Positions 40,333 through 50,608 of a stretch of 64,000 nucleotides of DNA are shown here, piece by piece. The notes beneath the pieces are model-generated. The model saw only the letters and a list, made by a program, of their open reading frames with translations, did not search any database and was not told the origin of the DNA. Every line of letters starts with the position of its first letter. Positions within the stretch are counted from its first letter, which is position 1. The position numbers and the translations under genes were made by a program. The stretch lies in assembly GCA_040285825.1 (NCBI GenBank), contig JAUPSS010000003.1, positions 1,054,001 to 1,118,000 on the forward strand, read 5' to 3'. Source of the stretch: Eukaryota sp. TZLM1-RC (Eukaryota > Metamonada: BaSk clade).

Positions 40333-42540
40333 ATGTCTGATACGGAGCCCTACACAGGGCCTTCCTATGATCATTTCAAACTTACCACCATACCTTTACC
40401 TTACCTAGAGAATGTTGCAGTTGATTCTCGATATGAGGAAACAGATGTTCTTCCTGATGCGTCTCTCCTTGACCCTGATCTCATTGGATTCAATCCTGAA
40501 TCCACTTTAGTACAGAATCTCTCTCGAAAACGCAGACGAAACGTTATTTCAGAGGACAACCTTCTTCCTGAAGAAAAAATCCCTCGTTCAACTGACGATA
40601 ATGCTTCATCGAAGATGCCTATTCTTGATTCCAGTGGAAATCTTGTTACGACTCCTTCTCTACAACCAGATCTTTCAACCAACATGCAGGAGACCTCAGC
40701 ATCCATCAAAGAAATCCCTGAACCCATCAACGAGGAAGACCCGCAATATCTTTCAATTAAAAAACGCCAATCGAAGCAATTGATCACCAACTTTCTCAAC
40801 AATGCTCTGGCCTCTGAAGAGTTTCCTCTTACTTTAGTCACCCAGTTAGTTACTCTCAGTGACGACTCCCCTTCTGCCACGTGGATTCGTCAAAAGTCAA
40901 AGGAGATGACGTTCCGCATCACGTCGTCATGTTCCCTTACCCCAAGTGTTCGAATGCAGGCAATTGCAGCTGCTTCTACTGTCTTTTGTGATATGCTACC
41001 TGATTATAGAATAAGGTCTCTTACAGAAAAAGAAAAGTCTGTAGATAATATATCAAAAGACGTAATGAAAGAGCGAATGAGAAATGATGAATTATTGGCT
41101 ATCTATAAAAAGTTTATTTGTAATCTGGAAAAGCTGGTGATTAATGCTAAAAAGGCAAGTGATGGGGGCTTGATTGTTGCAGCCACGTCAGCATTAGGAA
41201 ATCTCCTGACTTCTAGGCCACAATTCAACTTCGTTGACCTTATCATCTCCATTCTGATCAAGGGATCTTCTATTTTCATCCGCAAACAATTTGGCGAACA
41301 ATTAGAAACTCAAATTAGGACAATTTCAGCCAATGCTCTTCAAACTGTCATTGAAGATGACTCATTAAGTCAATTAAGTCTTTCAATAGCCAGCAGAACA
41401 AACAAGTTAATTAAAAAGTCTATAAGTTCTGTTTCCACTGAACACTTGTCCATTTTTGAACATTTAAAGGTGAGCTCTGGTGAAGTGCCTTCTGCTGTGT
41501 GTAACCAACAGAGTGATGAACAAGCTCTGGTTAGTGCTAAGATGAGGAGGAAAAGAGAAAAGGAATTCAAGAAGTTACCAAAGCATCTAAGGCAAGCCAA
41601 GAAGGAACAGAAAGAGGTGGAAAAAGAAATAAATGACAAAGAAATGGTAAAAACTAGAAATAAGAAAAATACCATCAAAACCCAAATATTAAATTCTATA
41701 TTTGCAATTTATTTAAGAATTATCAAAACAAATGAACAACAGTCACTTGTACTTCGTCCTGTTGCTTTAAGAGGAATTGCTAATTTTGCCGAATTTCTTT
41801 CTGTTGACCTGTTGTTATCAATGTTAACTTCACTTAAAGAAATGATTTCAAACTCTGAAACCTCTCTTGAATCAGCTCTTCATGCAGCCACTGTAGTCAT
41901 TGTTTCATTAAAAGGACCAGCTGAGGCAATTAACTTTGAATTTACTGATTTCCATTCAGTTTTGTACAAGAGGCTTTTGGATCTAATGTTTCCTGAAAAT
42001 TATCAATTCACTGAACTTTATATTAGAGTACTCTCTGAGGTGTTGTCGCAGAAGAAAAAGGTATCAACTTCAAGAGCTGGTGCCTTCTTTAAACGTTTGG
42101 TCTCTCTCTCACTACACTTGCCAGCCCAACAAGCTCTTTACCTCGCAGTCCAGGCCAAGAAGCTCCTTCTTCAGTATCCCAGCTTGTCTTGTATAATGTC
42201 CACTGATCCTGAAGACCGAGCTGCTTCTGCTGTTTTTGATCCACTGGTGAGCAATCCTGATCAAGCAAACGGGTTAAATGCTTATTTAAATGAAATTGTT
42301 TTGTTTCCTTCACATTTTCACCCCACTGTTATGAATGTAGGGGAATTCTTGACAACATCTGCTGTTCCCAAGAATTTTTTGATTTCATCAGAAAAAGTGT
42401 TTGATCCAGAACCAAAGTATTCAAAGTTGAAGAGTGCAAAAAGAGATTCATTGGTTGAATTGCCTGATATATTCAATGGGGAAATCACACAAGAGTTGGT
42501 GGCTTCGTTGGAGACTCTAAATAAGTTTGTAGATTTATAG
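40333..42540 (+). CDS. NOC3: Nucleolar complex protein 3 (Noc3/NOC3L)
   Basis: Product of 735 residues from the ATG at 40333. The N-terminal 150 residues are acidic and disordered, with a basic patch SRKRRRN. The Noc3 N-terminal helical domain covers about 150-350, and KKLPKHLRQAKKE-like basic residues near 415 are typical. The C-terminal CBF/Mak21-like solenoid starts around KTQILNSIFAIYLRIIK (residue 450). It includes LRGIANFAEFLSVDLL, HAATVVIVSLKG and FFKRLVSLSLHLPAQQAL, then SHFHPTVMNVGEFL. Noc3 works with Noc2 in nucleolar and nucleoplasmic maturation of pre-60S ribosomes. Length is close to yeast Noc3 (663) and human NOC3L (800). A LINE 3' end sits immediately upstream, so the promoter probably lies within LINE sequence. 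Confidence 0.9.
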   Translation: MSDTEPYTGPSYDHFKLTTIPLPYLENVAVDSRYEETDVLPDASLLDPDLIGFNPESTLVQNLSRKRRRNVISEDNLLPEEKIPRSTDDNASSKMPILDSSGNLVTTPSLQPDLSTNMQETSASIKEIPEPINEEDPQYLSIKKRQSKQLITNFLNNALASEEFPLTLVTQLVTLSDDSPSATWIRQKSKEMTFRITSSCSLTPSVRMQAIAAASTVFCDMLPDYRIRSLTEKEKSVDNISKDVMKERMRNDELLAIYKKFICNLEKLVINAKKASDGGLIVAATSALGNLLTSRPQFNFVDLIISILIKGSSIFIRKQFGEQLETQIRTISANALQTVIEDDSLSQLSLSIASRTNKLIKKSISSVSTEHLSIFEHLKVSSGEVPSAVCNQQSDEQALVSAKMRRKREKEFKKLPKHLRQAKKEQKEVEKEINDKEMVKTRNKKNTIKTQILNSIFAIYLRIIKTNEQQSLVLRPVALRGIANFAEFLSVDLLLSMLTSLKEMISNSETSLESALHAATVVIVSLKGPAEAINFEFTDFHSVLYKRLLDLMFPENYQFTELYIRVLSEVLSQKKKVSTSRAGAFFKRLVSLSLHLPAQQALYLAVQAKKLLLQYPSLSCIMSTDPEDRAASAVFDPLVSNPDQANGLNAYLNEIVLFPSHFHPTVMNVGEFLTTSAVPKNFLISSEKVFDPEPKYSKLKSAKRDSLVELPDIFNGEITQELVASLETLNKFVDL

Positions 42541-42633
42541 TTTTCCTTAGTTTTTGATAAATTAGTTTTTCAATTTGATTTGTTTTCAAGTCAAAGACAA
42601 TCAAAATCATCATAGATTCTCTTGTTCTTGGTC

Positions 42634-43323
42634 ATGCTACTCAACATGCTGTTGCATGTTTCAACATTGTTTTCTCTGATAGGTTTTACCTTGGCTGACT
42701 ATTCTGCTTATCCTCACTGTGAACTTTCTTCCTCAGGTCAACTTCCTCCCCCTGGATTTTGTGCTGGTCCCTTACATAGATCGAAACTTCTCCGTACAAA
42801 TCTCACGCTTACAAACGAAGGATGTCCGATCGATACGATTCCACATGTCAAGGACAGTAACCCATCCGCTGAATTTTCATGTCTTGAATGTGTGCCTGGA
42901 TCCGTTGGAAGTGACGATTCTCGTCATAACTGTGATATTGATGAATTTTGCACCGACAAAGGAAAATGTGCAAATGTCAAGGATCATCCTCTTTGGAATG
43001 CTGAATGTCCTTATGACACTGGCAACTCAAACGCAGAGTCCTTTTGTGGGGGTCTTCGCTGCATCAGACATCGATGTCTCAGCTGTCTTGAGGGAACCCG
43101 TACCAATGGTAGAGTCTGTATAAACTCAGTCTGGAGAAGAGAAGGTTGGGAAACTCTGTTCTACACACCAACTCTTTTGTTATTGTTAGTTTTGGTATTG
43201 GGACTCTATGCGATTTTACTTACTGTTATTGCTTTACGGAAGAGGTTTTCTGCTGTGGCTTCCCTGCTTGTGGGTGATTTAGATCATGAACCTCCAATAA
43301 TGGTAGGTTCAAAGTCCCTTTAA
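42634..43323 (+). CDS. Cys-rich type I membrane protein
   Basis: Product of 229 residues from the ATG at 42634. A signal peptide (MLLNMLLHVSTLFSLIGFTLA) is followed by a Cys-rich lumenal or extracellular part with pairs such as FSCLECVPG, CDIDEFCTDKGKC and CIRHRCLSCLEG. One strong membrane span follows (TLLLLLVLVLGLYAILLTVIAL, about residues 178-199), then a basic stop-transfer RKR and a 25-residue tail. The spacing of cysteines resembles growth-factor-receptor or EGF-like modules, but no exact family match is claimed. It lies between NOC3 and the RCC1-repeat gene, all on the plus strand. Confidence 0.65.
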   Translation: MLLNMLLHVSTLFSLIGFTLADYSAYPHCELSSSGQLPPPGFCAGPLHRSKLLRTNLTLTNEGCPIDTIPHVKDSNPSAEFSCLECVPGSVGSDDSRHNCDIDEFCTDKGKCANVKDHPLWNAECPYDTGNSNAESFCGGLRCIRHRCLSCLEGTRTNGRVCINSVWRREGWETLFYTPTLLLLLVLVLGLYAILLTVIALRKRFSAVASLLVGDLDHEPPIMVGSKSL

Positions 43324-44394
43324 TTGTTCTTGTTTCAAATTATTTAAAACTCCTGTAATATATGTAAATCCGTTTGAATTCACTCAAAAACGCAAGACTA
43401 AATAAATCAATTCAAACAGTTGGAGTTTTTTGATAAATCTGTTAATCTCTAAAAATAGTGGAATTTCATGGTGTAGCTGGATCAAAATTGTCTAGTTTTT
43501 GTTTAATTGTTGAACTCAGTAAGTAGAACACTTTGTTTCATCCATATTGAAACCAATTACCAATGAACTCAGCCATTGTCGATCAACAGCTCAAATATTC
43601 AAATAAATTGAACAAGTGGAAACACAAGTATTGAAGAAAACTGCTGAATAATGACTTCACAAGTATGGAAAATTAGCTATAGTTGAATACATAGAAGATT
43701 CTTTAATAACAATAACTGGAACATTACTTCTTGTTTCCCTAAACACTTAAACTCTAGAAGGGTACTGTCTACTTGAAACTTTGATATGGAAAGCGCTTAA
43801 GTTTAATACACTTCTAAATGAATGCTTTTCATCCAGATGTTTGCAAACACTTTTTCATTAGAATGTGAAGCTCAGATAGGTTACTGTGTGAATATGTTAC
43901 TTGGTCATCAATACACAGTGGAAACCACAGATGTATAATCAGCCCATTAATTCAATTCCATCTTTTAATTCTTCCTCCATAAACCCCTGCTTTTCCAGAA
44001 GCTTGCTAATGACCATGGCTGTTGATGAACAATAGTATAACATGTATAACAAATCAATTGGTTCATTAAAATTGTGATTTTAGAAAGAATATGTCATACT
44101 AGGAAGATTGCAGATTTGTGTTATAAATCAACAACTGGGTGGCAACTGGATGGCAACTGGATGGCCCCAGAACATTAACAGAGTATTGACCCTCAAACAA
44201 TTTCTTTATCAAGTCTGTAAACGTTTAATTTTGATATATGCCAGGCGGTGTTTTCGTTAACCCTCTTCAAAAGCAGGCGGTAGATGCTGAGGAAATGGGT
44301 TCCATGCATGCATTACCTGCCTTTCAGCTCTCCATCGACAATTCTGTTTGTCAGCTTTCATCTTTTTTGATCCCAGCGCTCTGCGACTAAGGTT
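43324..44394. other. 1.07-kb intergenic region, no gene seen
   Basis: Neither strand holds a frame with coding character. A direct repeat GGGTGGCAACTGGATGGCAACTGGATGGC (three GGCAACTGGAT-like units, around 44140-44165) is the only visible structure. The final part should contain the promoter of the RCC1-repeat gene. Confidence 0.45.
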
Positions 44395-47300
44395 ATGGTG
44401 AAGAAAATTGTCCTATATGGTGGTTTGTCCGTTGCATCGTCTCTTATCTCTAGGTATCTTTACGTTTATCTTAACTTCCATTCTTCTTACCATTCTTCTC
44501 TTTATTCCACAGTATCAGAGTGTTCATCATGTAGCAGACAGCATTGAATCCTTCAACTTTGCTCTCCTCATCGACGACATCCACTCAGACGATGATCGTC
44601 TAGCCAAACTAGACCTCACATTGTCCAATATCAAGGCAGATCACGACGTCAACATCTCACCTCTTCACTTCTCCTTCTCTGAGTCTCTCTCCCCAGTCGC
44701 TGTCAGTGGTGTTGTCTCCTCTATTACTGTTTCTAAGTTTCTCTTTAAACGGGAGATTCCCTCATTTAATGTTTACTTCAACTACACTTCAATCGGTGCT
44801 ATTTACACCGTAGTTAATGAAGTTGAAGACCTCGACCTCTCGGCACTTTCTATTTACGAAATTAGGAACTCCTCCGACAAGATCTTTATTATGGAATCTA
44901 TTGTTTACCCTATCGCAGACACTTTTGAAGTTGAGTGCCAGTATGTTGATTACACAACCACCCAGTCAGAAACGGAAACCCCCACATCACAAGTTTCTGA
45001 TCCTCATTACTATGTTTTTGAGCTAATTCACGGTGAAGAAATCGTCAACCACACCTTTGTCTCTCAGTTTGCTTTAAATAATTGGGGTAGGGTTGATTTA
45101 GCTGTTGAAGTTGTGAATAACTATGATTATGATAATGTATTAGTTGATGATTTACACTTTTTACTGTGGAGGTTTAGGTCTTTTGTCACGAGAACTGAAG
45201 GTATTCTTGCATATTTAGATCTCTCATTAAATATCTCCAGATTGGATGATTATGTCTTTGAAATTGTTTCTACGGTTGATGATGCTGTTTCTCTAGTCAC
45301 AGTTAGCGAACCAAGAGTGTCCTTTGTCATGACAAACTCATCATCATTGACGAATGCAGCCAATACAATCAAATCTTCTATTCCTTTATTTGTGGAGGTT
45401 AACGATGTGGATTCTGATACTGAACGGTTTGATTCATTATTGAACCATTTAAGCTCTCTCGTATCTAAGTTTGATGTAGCTTTAGACCTGGTGAACCTTG
45501 CTGATTATTATGCATTTGAAGTTACCATCTGCTCTGACCAATGTGAAGCAATTGAACTCTATCCTGATTATTACGAAAGAGCCAGCAACATTGTGTCCAG
45601 GGTAGTTGCTTTAATGACCTTTCCTACTTTGCAAATACCCTTGGAAATGAACCAAAGAGTTGCCGTGGAAAAGTATGTGAGTAGTTTTACGAAGGAAAAG
45701 GGTGTAATTGCTGAGGTTACTGAGGACGAAGGCTTTGAAGTTAAGCTTCATTTGAGAGACTATGAACAAGTTCTTAACCCTTCAGTTAATTTTAATGAAT
45801 TAGAATGCAATGAATTATTTGATACCTTTGAGTCACTAGTTACTCCGCACCTGGACACCGTCATTGAGATCCAAAGGTACACCAAACTTGGAAAGGAGCA
45901 AGGAATTATTGAGTTGATGCTTAATTACGTAAGACATTTAATTGTTGATTTCTCTGCTGAATATGATGAAGTGAACAACAGCTTCGATGTTACTGTCTCT
46001 TGCGGTGGTCTTTCCTCAACATTTACCTTTTATGATGTTGAATTCCAACTACCTCTGAGACACGGTGTTCAGGACGTTTATGCAAAGTTTGACACTTCTT
46101 TTGTAATCAAGTCTGATAATTTATATGGTTTTGGTCAGAACTTATGGGGAATGCTTGGTACAGGGGATAACGTCCGAAACTCGAACCCTGCAACCGTGAA
46201 TTTTGATAAGACCGTCACCAAGATTGTGAGTGGCCGTTACCATTCTCTTTTCCTTACTGACGAAGGTAAAGTTTTCACAGTTGGAGTGTTGTTTCATTCT
46301 CCTTATAATGGTGAAAGTTTCACGGAAGTTCCGGCTGAGGTTCCTGAATTATCTAATGTAATAGATCTAGCTGTGGGTTTAAACTTTTCCGTTGCAATTA
46401 CTAATGAAGGAGTTTATTCTTGGGGGTTTAATAAACATGGAGAATTGGGTATTGGAAACACTGAGAATTCTTTTGAAGTCAAGCTTAATATTCCTGGCGA
46501 TTTCACCTCCATTTCCACTACTCATTACCATGTGTTAGCTCTTGCTTCCAATGGCAACATCTACTCTTGGGGATTGAATGATGATGGTCAATTAGGGGAT
46601 GACTCGAGATATACGAGCTTTGAACCTGTTTTAGTTGAATCTGATGTAGTTTTTACATCAATTGCCGCTGGACATTACCATTCCCTTGCCATTTCTACTG
46701 ACAATGAAGTATATTCTTGGGGAAGGAACATTGAGTATCAGTTGGGAGACCTTGCTCCACCCAGTGTTCATGAAACAGCTGATGGACGTCGAGTACCAGC
46801 TAAGGTTCCTCTGACTGGTTCTTTTTCAATGGTTGCGGCAGGGTCGTGCCATTCCTTGGCCCTTGATGCTGATGGTGTTGTCTATTCTTGGGGATGCAAT
46901 CAATATGGTCAATTAGGCCATGGAGAAATTCAACATTTCCACCCTGTAGGATCACCTTCTCTAACATGCATTGATCACCTTTCGGCTGGTGCTTTTTCCA
47001 GCTCTTTTGTTACCATTATTGGAGAAGTGTTTACTGTTGGACTCAACGATGAGTTTCAGCTAGGCAGAGAGGACTGTGTTGTTTGTCTTGATCCAGTACA
47101 AAGTAGTCTGGAGTCCATTACTGAAACCTCTATGGGGTGGTATCATACTCTTTCTCTAACAACCAATGGTGACGTGGTTGGTGTGGGGAATCGCTATTAC
47201 GGAAAGTTGGGGTTACCTTTACTTGAAGATACCACTCCAGCTTTGGTTCCATTACGAAATATTGTTGAGGTGGCTGTTGGTGAACATCATGCACTCTATC

Positions 47301-48271
47301 TGAATGATAATGGCCAAGTCTATGCCAGTGGATACAACAAATATGGACAATTAGGAACAGGGGATTTTATTAATAGAAATAAGCCAGTCCTGATCCGATC
47401 CCTACCTCCGGTTAAGCAAATTGTTTGTGGTGCTCGTCATTCACTGGTCCTTACTACTGATGCTGAAGTAATGGCTTTTGGCGATAATAGCAGATACCAG
47501 TTGGGCGTTGGAGATGGTGTGGACGTATCTTCAATACCTTTGCTTATCACCTTTGGTGAAGAACGTGGGGATCGTGATGTTGTGGAGATTTTTTCTGGGT
47601 ACTTTCATTGTTTTGCTAGACTCTATGCCCATGTGGACTCCTCTAGACCTGCTGATTTGTTTGGTTGGGGTTGGAATTCTAAAGGACAGTTAGGATTGGA
47701 TGTACCTGAGTCAACAGATTGGACTGTTGATCAACCCACACCACATTTGGTTCGGCTATCTGGATCAAGAACTGCATTCACAAGAACTCTTTCAGCTGGT
47801 TTTGAGCAAACTGCTTTTTATGTTCGAGATCCCACTTATAGTCCAAATGCAGATAGATTCCTTACCGTAGGATCTAATGAATACACTCAGCTTTGTTTAT
47901 TTGAAGATGAAGATTATAGTTCTTTACCAGAAAATCATTGTGGAAATGCCAACAATCTTCACCGTTTTGCCAGTGGTGCGGATTTTTTCTTTCAGCACAT
48001 TGGGGTTACTATCAATGGGATGGGTAATAACAACAAGGGACAGTTAGCTATGGGCCATACTAACCCTGTTAGTCGAAGACAGTTAAATGAAGCTGTTGGA
48101 AACATTGATAACAACGATAATATGTATTTTACCCTTGGTAATGCACATGGATTTATCATGTGGCGTAATGGTAGTATATCTTCTTGGGGAGATAATTCAT
48201 GGGGACAAGCAGCTCCTAGACCCCATCATGATAATAGTGTTTGGGCTAGGGTTGGTTATCATTTGCGTTAA
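44395..48271 (+). CDS. Large membrane-anchored RCC1-repeat protein (one 31-nt intron)
   Basis: Exons 44395-44422 and 44454-48271 give 1281 residues. Without the intron the frame would lack a proper start; with it, translation opens MVKKIVLYGGIFTFILTSILL, a signal anchor at about residues 10-31. Residues 40-545 are acidic and beta-rich with recurring segments around VxSxFD-like and SLVSKFDVALDL words, possibly diverged repeats. From about residue 555, RCC1 blades follow one another: LYGFGQNLWGMLGTGD, YSWGFNKHGELGIGN, YSWGLNDDGQLGDD and YSWGCNQYGQLGHGE, ending ISSWGDNSWGQA. At least ten blades are visible, enough for a seven-bladed propeller plus more. The topology suggests a lumenal or extracellular propeller. 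Function unknown. The 3' end is part of a tandem duplication. Confidence 0.85.
44423..44453 (+). other. Intron of the RCC1-repeat gene (31 nt)
   Basis: It starts GTTTGTCC and ends CTTATCTCTAG. Splicing joins MVKKIVLYG-G to IFTFILTS in the long downstream frame. The donor GTTTGT and the TTATCT-AG acceptor context match the cathepsin introns. Confidence 0.8.
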
Positions 48272-48403
48272 AAGGCCGTAGTTTTTGTATAGTAGATTTT
48301 GTATAAATAAATTCCATTAGTCTTTGTGTGAATTCAAGTAAAATATTTTCTTACAACTTGATTGAGAAACATGTTGAAAAAAAAATTGAGAAATAGACAT
48401 GAT

Positions 48404-48535
48404 TTATTGACCAGGATTGGGGAAGAGAGATCCTCTAATCTCTTGAACAACACTGCTGACGTCTGGATCAGCCATATGGGGTCCCAGGGCTCCCATGAAC
48501 TGCATAATGCCACTTTGATCCTGTGGGAATCCATA
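48404..48535 (-). pseudogene. Duplicated 3' fragment of the small conserved gene
   Basis: It repeats 48975-49106 exactly, that is the last 43 codons and stop. It has no upstream coding part, because the duplication breakpoint cuts the gene here. It sits just beyond the RCC1-repeat stop codon. Confidence 0.85.
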
Positions 48536-48842
48536 TTTTGCCAGTGGTGCGGATTTTTTCTTTCAGCACATTGGGGTTACTATCAATGGGATGGGTAATA
48601 ACAACAAGGGACAGTTAGCTATGGGCCATACTAACCCTGTTAGTCGAAGACAGTTAAATGAAGCTGTTGGAAACATTGATAACAACGATAATATGTATTT
48701 TACCCTTGGTAATGCACATGGATTTATCATGTGGCGTAATGGTAGTATATCTTCTTGGGGAGATAATTCATGGGGACAAGCAGCTCCTAGACCCCATCAT
48801 GATAATAGTGTTTGGGCTAGGGTTGGTTATCATTTGCGTTAA
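48536..48842 (+). pseudogene. Duplicated 3' fragment of the RCC1-repeat gene
   Basis: It repeats 47965-48271 exactly, the last RCC1 blades from FASGADFFFQHIG to the TAA. No promoter or upstream exon is attached. Confidence 0.85.
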
Positions 48843-48974
48843 AAGGCCGTAGTTTTTGTATAGTAGATTTTGTATAAATAAATTCCATTAGTCTTTGTGT
48901 GAATTCAAGTAAAATATTTTCTTACAACTTGATTGAGAAACATGTTGAAAAAAAAATTGAGAAATAGACATGAT

Positions 48975-49301
48975 TTATTGACCAGGATTGGGGAAGAGAG
49001 ATCCTCTAATCTCTTGAACAACACTGCTGACGTCTGGATCAGCCATATGGGGTCCCAGGGCTCCCATGAACTGCATAATGCCACTTTGATCCTGTGGGAA
49101 TCCATATTTATGCATGTTTTCTCCCTGGATCTCAACAATGATTGGAACAACACTGCTTAGAAACTTGACAAAATCGTCACCAGCGGCTGCCTTTGCTTGA
49201 ACAATTCGGTCCTTATGGATTCGGAAAGAATCACGAACAAGAGAAGCAGCTTCCTTAGCTTGTTCAGAGGTAAGTTGAGGAATTGGACAGGATGAACTCA
49301 T
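48975..49301 (-). CDS. Small helical protein, conserved-looking
   Basis: Product of 108 residues starting MSSSCPIPQLTSEQAKEAASLV; upstream codons in frame begin with GTG and are not used. It is helical and ends with a short conserved-looking block MGALGPHMADPDVSSVVQEIRG and LFPNPGQ. There are no membrane segments and no metal-binding motifs. I do not recognise the family with certainty; the regular composition and low number of repeats look like an ancient housekeeping protein. Its start is about 130 bp from the divergent Hikeshi start, so the two may share a promoter. Its 3' end lies in the 571-bp duplication. Confidence 0.7.
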   Translation of the reverse strand: MSSSCPIPQLTSEQAKEAASLVRDSFRIHKDRIVQAKAAAGDDFVKFLSSVVPIIVEIQGENMHKYGFPQDQSGIMQFMGALGPHMADPDVSSVVQEIRGSLFPNPGQ

Positions 49302-49430
49302 AATTGAAAACGACCTGCCAACAACATTTGAAAAATGTGAAAAAATGCCAACAAAACACACGTCATCACAACTTCATCTTCATCCAGCTTGTCTTGAGAG
49401 TATATACTGTCTTGAATACCTATCTGGTTG

Positions 49431-50003
49431 ATGAGTGTACCCCCCTTTGGCATAGTTATCAGTGGAAGACCTATTGCTACAAACATACAGCAAATATCCC
49501 CTGATCGTTTTGTCTATGAGTTTGAAAATGCATTTGCAGCCAAAAATGTTGCCGTGTTTCTTACAGGTTCGGTAGAACTTCCACCTGGTTTGGCAGCTTC
49601 CATTTATGTTTCTTCAGCCCCCTTTCAAGATTGGAGATTGTTAGGGGCTCTTACTTGTGAACGTCCATCTGCCATTTTCCCTCTTGAATGGAATCAGGCA
49701 TCAGTTTCACAAGCAGATTTTGAAGTAAAAGCACAGATTGGTATCTTTATTGGAGCACAAGATCAAATAACATCTGAACTAGTCAACAAAACTATGTTTG
49801 AAGTGCAAGCCAGACCAATTGTGAACCTCACAACTGATCAAATTGGACAGAAAATGTTAAAGGATTTCAGTAATTATGTATCTTCTTTTGCAAAGGAGGG
49901 CCCCAATGGACAATTGTTTGTAGAAACCTCTGTTGTAGACAAGTGGGTTGCCAACTTTGAACGTCGATGTCGATTCAACCCCAAATTCTGGACTATGGAT
50001 TAA
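49431..50003 (+). CDS. HIKESHI: Hikeshi/Opi10 family protein
   Basis: Product of 190 residues from the ATG at 49431 (MSVPPFGIVISGRPIATNIQQI). Family marks are the N-terminal FGIVISGRP, a beta-rich half with VAVFLTGSVELPPGLAASIY, WRLLGALTCERPSAIFPL in the middle and IGQKMLKDFSNYVSSFA. The C-terminal VVDKWVANFERRCRFNPKFW closes it. In animals Hikeshi (C11orf73) carries Hsp70 into the nucleus during heat stress through FG-nucleoporins; yeast Opi10 is the fungal relative. Full length compared with the human protein (197). The ATG lies about 130 bp from the divergent small gene. No intron is needed. Confidence 0.92.
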   Translation: MSVPPFGIVISGRPIATNIQQISPDRFVYEFENAFAAKNVAVFLTGSVELPPGLAASIYVSSAPFQDWRLLGALTCERPSAIFPLEWNQASVSQADFEVKAQIGIFIGAQDQITSELVNKTMFEVQARPIVNLTTDQIGQKMLKDFSNYVSSFAKEGPNGQLFVETSVVDKWVANFERRCRFNPKFWTMD

Positions 50004-50608
50004 AAATAAATTTAACAACTTGTTTTTTGTTATTATTTCTTAATTATTCAGCACAATCAATGTTTAGCCTGTTTTCCTTGACTTTATATAGTTGCTTTAA
50101 TTTTGCTCAAAACTAATTGTATTAAGGAACTACATTTGTTACAGTTCAATATTGATAGGATCGTTCAACACTTAACACATTTAAATAATTGTGAACTTGT
50201 TGTTTGTGAAACGGTTGGTAATTTGCTGAAATCCGTCACAATGTAGCCTTTTCCCTTCTGAATGTGAGCTATAATTGATATCCATTAGGCATGTTCCAAT
50301 TTAAAAGAAGCAGATTCCGAACAGATGTGTTAATAATGAAGATTTTATCACAAAAGTAATGTCCAACAACAAGAATTTGTCTTTGATGAACACTGAGTAT
50401 TATTTAGAAGAGCACGACATAAATAATGAAGCTAAGGAATGGGTCAAGGAGGTAGAATCATCACAAAAAACTAAAAAACAAGTAAAAAAACGATTACTAA
50501 CATCCAAATTAATTGTAATTCATAACAGTGTGGTAAAGCTAAAGAAAATGCCATACCTACTTTCAACTTTCAAGCAATTGAATTAGATTTAAACTCAAAG
50601 TCCAAATA
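50004..50608. other. Intergenic region with a doubtful 75-codon ORF
   Basis: The plus-strand frame 50359-50586 begins with ATG and is rich in Lys, Glu and Asn, ending just before the convergent zinc-protein gene. It may be a small gene, but nothing in it is recognisable. The rest shows only AT-rich sequence with Hikeshi 3' signals (AAAAATAAATTT). Confidence 0.4.

Larger units (their letters stand above)
47965..49106. repeat. 571-bp tandem duplication spanning two convergent gene ends
   Basis: Copies 47965-48535 and 48536-49106 appear identical by eye and are offset by 571 bp throughout. The junction (CCATAT/TTTGCC) shares only TTT with the ancestral flanks, which suggests a microhomology-based event. 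Copy 1 completes the RCC1-repeat gene; copy 2 completes the minus-strand small gene. The other halves are leftovers. Identity this high means a recent event or an assembly duplication. Confidence 0.9.

Noticed and set aside
40401-40880. 159-codon minus-strand ORF
   Set aside because: Antisense shadow of the NOC3 N-terminal region.
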